Positions 40,469 through 42,876 of a DNA stretch of 42,876 nt are shown here, in pieces (position 1 is the first letter of the stretch; each line of letters opens with the position of its first letter). A program made the translations under genes and the position numbers. Source of the stretch: UBA5336 sp964506685 (GTDB lineage: Bacteria > Pseudomonadota > Alphaproteobacteria > Caulobacterales > Hyphomonadaceae); the NCBI GenBank assembly GCA_964506685.1, contig CAZDMQ010000022.1, positions 1 to 42,876 on the forward strand, written 5' to 3'. Under the pieces are notes generated by a model. That model searched no databases and was not told the DNA's origin. It saw nothing but the letters and a program-made list of their open reading frames with translations.

Positions 40469-41350
40469 CTACTCGCCGCCGCCAAGGGCGTGCACATAGA
40501 CCGACAGCGCCCGGATGGTGGCGTCGTCGAGCCGGTCTTCCCAGGCCGGCATGTGCGAATTGCGAGCATTGTAGATGGTGGTGTAGATGGCCTCCCGGTC
40601 GCCGCCATAGAGCCAGTCGGCGTCCGTGAGGTTCGGCGCACCGAGATCGCGATTGCCGCGTCCGTCCGGACCGTGACAGGCGGCACACTGGGTGGCGAAG
40701 GTCTGTTCGGCTCGCGCCGCCGCTGCCGGATCGCCGTCCTGGCCCGAGAGCATGAGCACCTTCTCGACGAGATCGTCGATCTGCGCCTCGCTCAGCATGT
40801 CGAAGCGGCCATAGGCGGGCATGGCGGACAGGCGAGTCTTGTCATTGCCATCATGGCGTATGCCATTGCGGATCGTGTATTCGATGCCCTCGAGGGTGCC
40901 ATCCCACAGCCAGACATCGTCAGCCAGCGCAGGATAGCCGATGAAGCCGACACCGCTGGCGCCATGGCAGGTGGCGCAATTGTCGCCAAAGGCACTCTCG
41001 CCCATGGCGAGGGCGAATTGCTGCAGGTCGCGATCGGTCTCGATCTCCTCGAGACTTGCGGTCAGCAACCGGGCCGCATCCGTGGAGCGGGCGGCCTGCA
41101 GATCGGCCATGTCGGCCTCGACATTGGCCCGGTCGGAATGGCCGCGCAGGCCCGGCGTGTTGAGGCCACCACTGGCAAAGGGGATGGCCGGCATGGCGAT
41201 CATGTAGACGACCGCCCAGGCCACCGACGCGTAGAAGATCCACAGCCACCAGCGCGGCAGCGGATTGTTGAGCTCGCGGATCCCGTCCCATTCATGGCCG
41301 GTGTCCTCGACGCCGCTGAAGGTGTCGACCTGCTTGTTGTCATCGGCCAT
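40469..41350 (-). CDS. ccoP: Cbb3 oxidase subunit CcoP, diheme cytochrome c
   Basis: This 293-residue subunit has a cytosolic N-terminus (VEDTGHEWDGIRELNNPLPRWW), one membrane helix (LWIFYASVAWAVVYMIAM) and two cytochrome c domains. Their hemes are bound by CATCHG (near residue 137) and CAACHG (near 225). It passes electrons from CcoO or soluble cytochromes to CcoN. The ATG at 41350 fits the family start; the open frame continues upstream through ccoQ in another frame, overlapping its end by 11 bases. Confidence 0.96.
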   Translation of the reverse strand: MADDNKQVDTFSGVEDTGHEWDGIRELNNPLPRWWLWIFYASVAWAVVYMIAMPAIPFASGGLNTPGLRGHSDRANVEADMADLQAARSTDAARLLTASLEEIETDRDLQQFALAMGESAFGDNCATCHGASGVGFIGYPALADDVWLWDGTLEGIEYTIRNGIRHDGNDKTRLSAMPAYGRFDMLSEAQIDDLVEKVLMLSGQDGDPAAAARAEQTFATQCAACHGPDGRGNRDLGAPNLTDADWLYGGDREAIYTTIYNARNSHMPAWEDRLDDATIRALSVYVHALGGGE

Positions 41351-41504
41351 GGCCGGGCTCCTCGTCATTAAGCGGCATCCGTGCCGCGGCGTCGAATGTG
41401 TCCTGGTTGCGGGGCCAGAGCGCATAGGCGAGCACGCCGGCAAACAGCAGGACGAAGTAGAGCAGGCCGCCGGTCTGGGCGAAGCTGGAAAGGGTCTCGT
41501 ACAT
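41340..41504 (-). CDS. ccoQ: Cbb3 oxidase subunit CcoQ/FixQ
   Basis: This 54-residue protein reads MYETLSSFAQTGGLLYFVLL at the start, with a single helix to about residue 30. A WPRNQDTFDAAARMPLNDE tail typical of CcoQ follows. It stabilises CcoP in the complex. GGGGAGG precedes the ATG. The gene is short and easy to miss: its end overlaps ccoP by 11 bases and its start is 11 bases after ccoO. Confidence 0.93.
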   Translation of the reverse strand: MYETLSSFAQTGGLLYFVLLFAGVLAYALWPRNQDTFDAAARMPLNDEEPGHGR

Positions 41505-41515
41505 GCTGTCCTCCC

Positions 41516-42283
41516 CTAGCGCCGGTTCTCGAGATCATCGGCCTCGTAGACCGAGAAATCGACCAGGGTGCCGACCATGTCGAGATAGGCGACAAGGGCG
41601 TCCATCTCGGTCAGCGCATCCGGATTGCCGTCGAAATCGCGGGCCGTGACGCTGCCGTCCCGGCCCGCCGCACCGTCATAGGCAGCAACGAGGCCATCGG
41701 TGGCGTCGTAATCGGCATCGGGACTGGCCTGGGCGACCATGTGCGCCTCGGCATTCTCGATCATCTCGTCGGAATACGGCACGCCGACGGTGCGATGGGC
41801 CCGCAGCTTGTCGGCGATGCTGCCGGTGTCGAGCGCGTTGTCGAGCAGGAAGGCATAGGGCGGCATGATCGATTCCGGCACGACCGACCGCGGATCGGTG
41901 AGGTGGTCAACCTGCCATTCGACAGAGTACTTTCCGCCGACGCGCGCCAGGTCCGGCCCCGTCCGTTTCGATCCCCACTGGAAGGGGTGGTCGTACATGC
42001 TCTCGGCCGCCAGCGAATAGTGGCCATACCGCTCGACCTCGTCGCGCAGTGGGCGGACCATCTGCGAATGGCAGACATAGCAGCCCTCGCGGACATAGAT
42101 GTCCCGGCCGGCCAGTTCCAGCGGCGTGTAGGGCCGCATCCCCTCCACTTCCTCGATGGTGTTGTCCATGAAGAAGAGGGGGATCATCTGGACCATGCCG
42201 CCGACCGACACCGCCACGAGGATGGCGACGGTGAGCAGCAGGGAATGGCGTTCCAGCAGCCCGTGATTGTTCATCAGTCCCAT
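41516..42283 (-). CDS. ccoO: Cbb3 oxidase subunit CcoO, monoheme cytochrome c
   Basis: This 255-residue subunit has an N-terminal helix (SLLLTVAILVAVSVGGMVQMIPLFF) and the CcoO signature TPLELAGRDIYVREGCYVCHSQMVRP, whose CYVCH binds heme c. SKRTGPDLARVGGKYS and IMPPYAFL carry the axial Met region. AGGAGG six bases before the ATG fixes the start. It follows ccoN by nine bases. Confidence 0.97.
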   Translation of the reverse strand: MGLMNNHGLLERHSLLLTVAILVAVSVGGMVQMIPLFFMDNTIEEVEGMRPYTPLELAGRDIYVREGCYVCHSQMVRPLRDEVERYGHYSLAAESMYDHPFQWGSKRTGPDLARVGGKYSVEWQVDHLTDPRSVVPESIMPPYAFLLDNALDTGSIADKLRAHRTVGVPYSDEMIENAEAHMVAQASPDADYDATDGLVAAYDGAAGRDGSVTARDFDGNPDALTEMDALVAYLDMVGTLVDFSVYEADDLENRR

Positions 42284-42292
42284 GGAAGCCTC

Positions 42293-42876
42293 CTATTCGG
42301 CCGGTTGCAGGACCGGACGCTGGGCCGCGGTGACTTCGGCCCGTTCGCCGCCCGTCGCTGTCCGGATGAGGTTGTAGACCATGATCAGGGCGCCGCTCAG
42401 GTAGAGCATGCCGCCGACCGCGCGGATGATGTAGCTGATGTGCTTGGCCTCGACCGTCTCGATGAAGGCGTATTCGAGGAAGCCGTACTCATTGTAGGCA
42501 CGCCACATCAGGCCTTCGAGGATCCCGGCGAACCACATCGACACCATGTAGAAGACGATACCGATGGTCGCGAGCCAGAAGTGCCATTCGACCAGGGCCA
42601 GCGAATGCAGCGAGCGCCGCTTCCAGAGCCACTGGGTGAGGCAGTACAGCGAGCCGAACGAGATGAAGCCGACCCAGCCGAGCGCACCGGAATGGACATG
42701 GCCGATGCCCCATTCGGTGTAGTGGCTGAGCGCGTTCACCGCCCGCACCGACATCAGCGGGCCCTCGAAGGTCGACATGCCGTAGAAGGCGAGCGAGACG
42801 ACCATCATGCGCACGACCGGATCGGTGCGCAGCCGGTCCCAGGCGCCCGACAGGGTCATCACGCCATTGATCATGC
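42293..42876 (-). CDS. ccoN: Cbb3 oxidase catalytic subunit CcoN, C-terminal part
   Basis: Only the last about 193 codons are in the window; the start lies beyond base 42876. The segment includes SVRAVNALSHYTEWGIGHVHSGALGW, where conserved histidines of the heme-copper oxidase bind the low- and high-spin hemes. Helices GSLYCLTQWLW, FWLATIGIVFYMVSMWFAGI and HISYIIRAVGGMLYLSGALI follow. It is the heme b/CuB subunit that reduces oxygen. The operon promoter and any FNR/Anr box are outside the window. Confidence 0.97.
   Translation of the reverse strand, partial: MINGVMTLSGAWDRLRTDPVVRMMVVSLAFYGMSTFEGPLMSVRAVNALSHYTEWGIGHVHSGALGWVGFISFGSLYCLTQWLWKRRSLHSLALVEWHFWLATIGIVFYMVSMWFAGILEGLMWRAYNEYGFLEYAFIETVEAKHISYIIRAVGGMLYLSGALIMVYNLIRTATGGERAEVTAAQRPVLQPAE

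Noticed and set aside
1..42876. CRISPR arrays, insertion sequences, rRNA and tRNA genes
   Set aside because: I looked for regularly spaced repeats, transposase frames and conserved RNA motifs and saw none.

Overview
The window is a GC-rich (roughly 70%) chromosomal segment of an alphaproteobacterium. The main clues are the hybrid kinase CckA, hemC-hemD-mitofilin-hemY gene order, a complete ccoNOQP-GHIS block for the cbb3 oxidase, a ribosomal protein bL31 without zinc cysteines, and a heme-containing PQQ alcohol dehydrogenase. Together with a TTAA-N7-TTAA (CtrA-type) site, this points to a Caulobacterales/Maricaulales/Hyphomonadaceae-like lineage; that placement is inference. There are no rRNA or tRNA genes, no CRISPR array, no transposase and no phage module, so this is core and near-core genome rather than an island.

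Layout. (1) 1-3275, leftward: heme operon hemC, hemD, mitofilin/Mic60-like, hemY (cut by the window edge). (2) 3435-4250: unrecognised protein. (3) 4439-10270, leftward: a tight molybdenum cofactor operon (moeA, moaC, moaB, moaE, moaD, moaA, a MocA-like cytidylyltransferase, xdhC), preceded by a short ModE-type regulator (10379-10723) with no ordinary start codon. MocA plus XdhC suggest the cofactor is destined for xanthine dehydrogenase-family enzymes, but no apoenzyme is present here. (4) 10931-13549: cckA. (5) 13550-13987: a gene-free stretch with hairpins and a strong G-tract motif, then a hotdog thioesterase. (6) 15037-18853, leftward: a siroheme synthase with a decayed methyltransferase tail, an XRE regulator behind a CtrA-like site, and a paired acyl-CoA dehydrogenase. 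(7) 18979-21745: small membrane protein, membrane glycosyltransferase and renalase-like flavoprotein, divergent from a DUF2256 zinc ribbon. (8) 22001-24298: an AT-rich control region, two small proteins sharing a near-identical translation leader, a SixA-like phosphatase and a 1-Cys peroxiredoxin. (9) 24594-27923: a large RTX serralysin-like protein with a LamG domain set inside the repeats. (10) 28069-29228: rpmE and bdhA. (11) 29328-31520: DUF350 protein, membrane-anchored trypsin-like protease and pyrF, overlapping. (12) 31615-33813: quinohemoprotein dehydrogenase lipoprotein with a promoter carrying a direct repeat. (13) 34021-35941: TerB-like, exported rhodanese and fatty acid hydroxylase-family genes in a run. 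(14) 36013-42876, leftward: ccoS, I, H, G, P, Q, O and the 3' part of ccoN.

Functional theme: redox and cofactor metabolism (heme, siroheme, Moco, cbb3 oxidase, quinoprotein) plus lipid oxidation and cell-cycle signalling. The most unusual signal is a 66-base element found twice in opposite orientation (3285-3350 and 28007-28072). Its flanks are almost invariant, its core is variable, and both copies end in the same open frame and stop codon.
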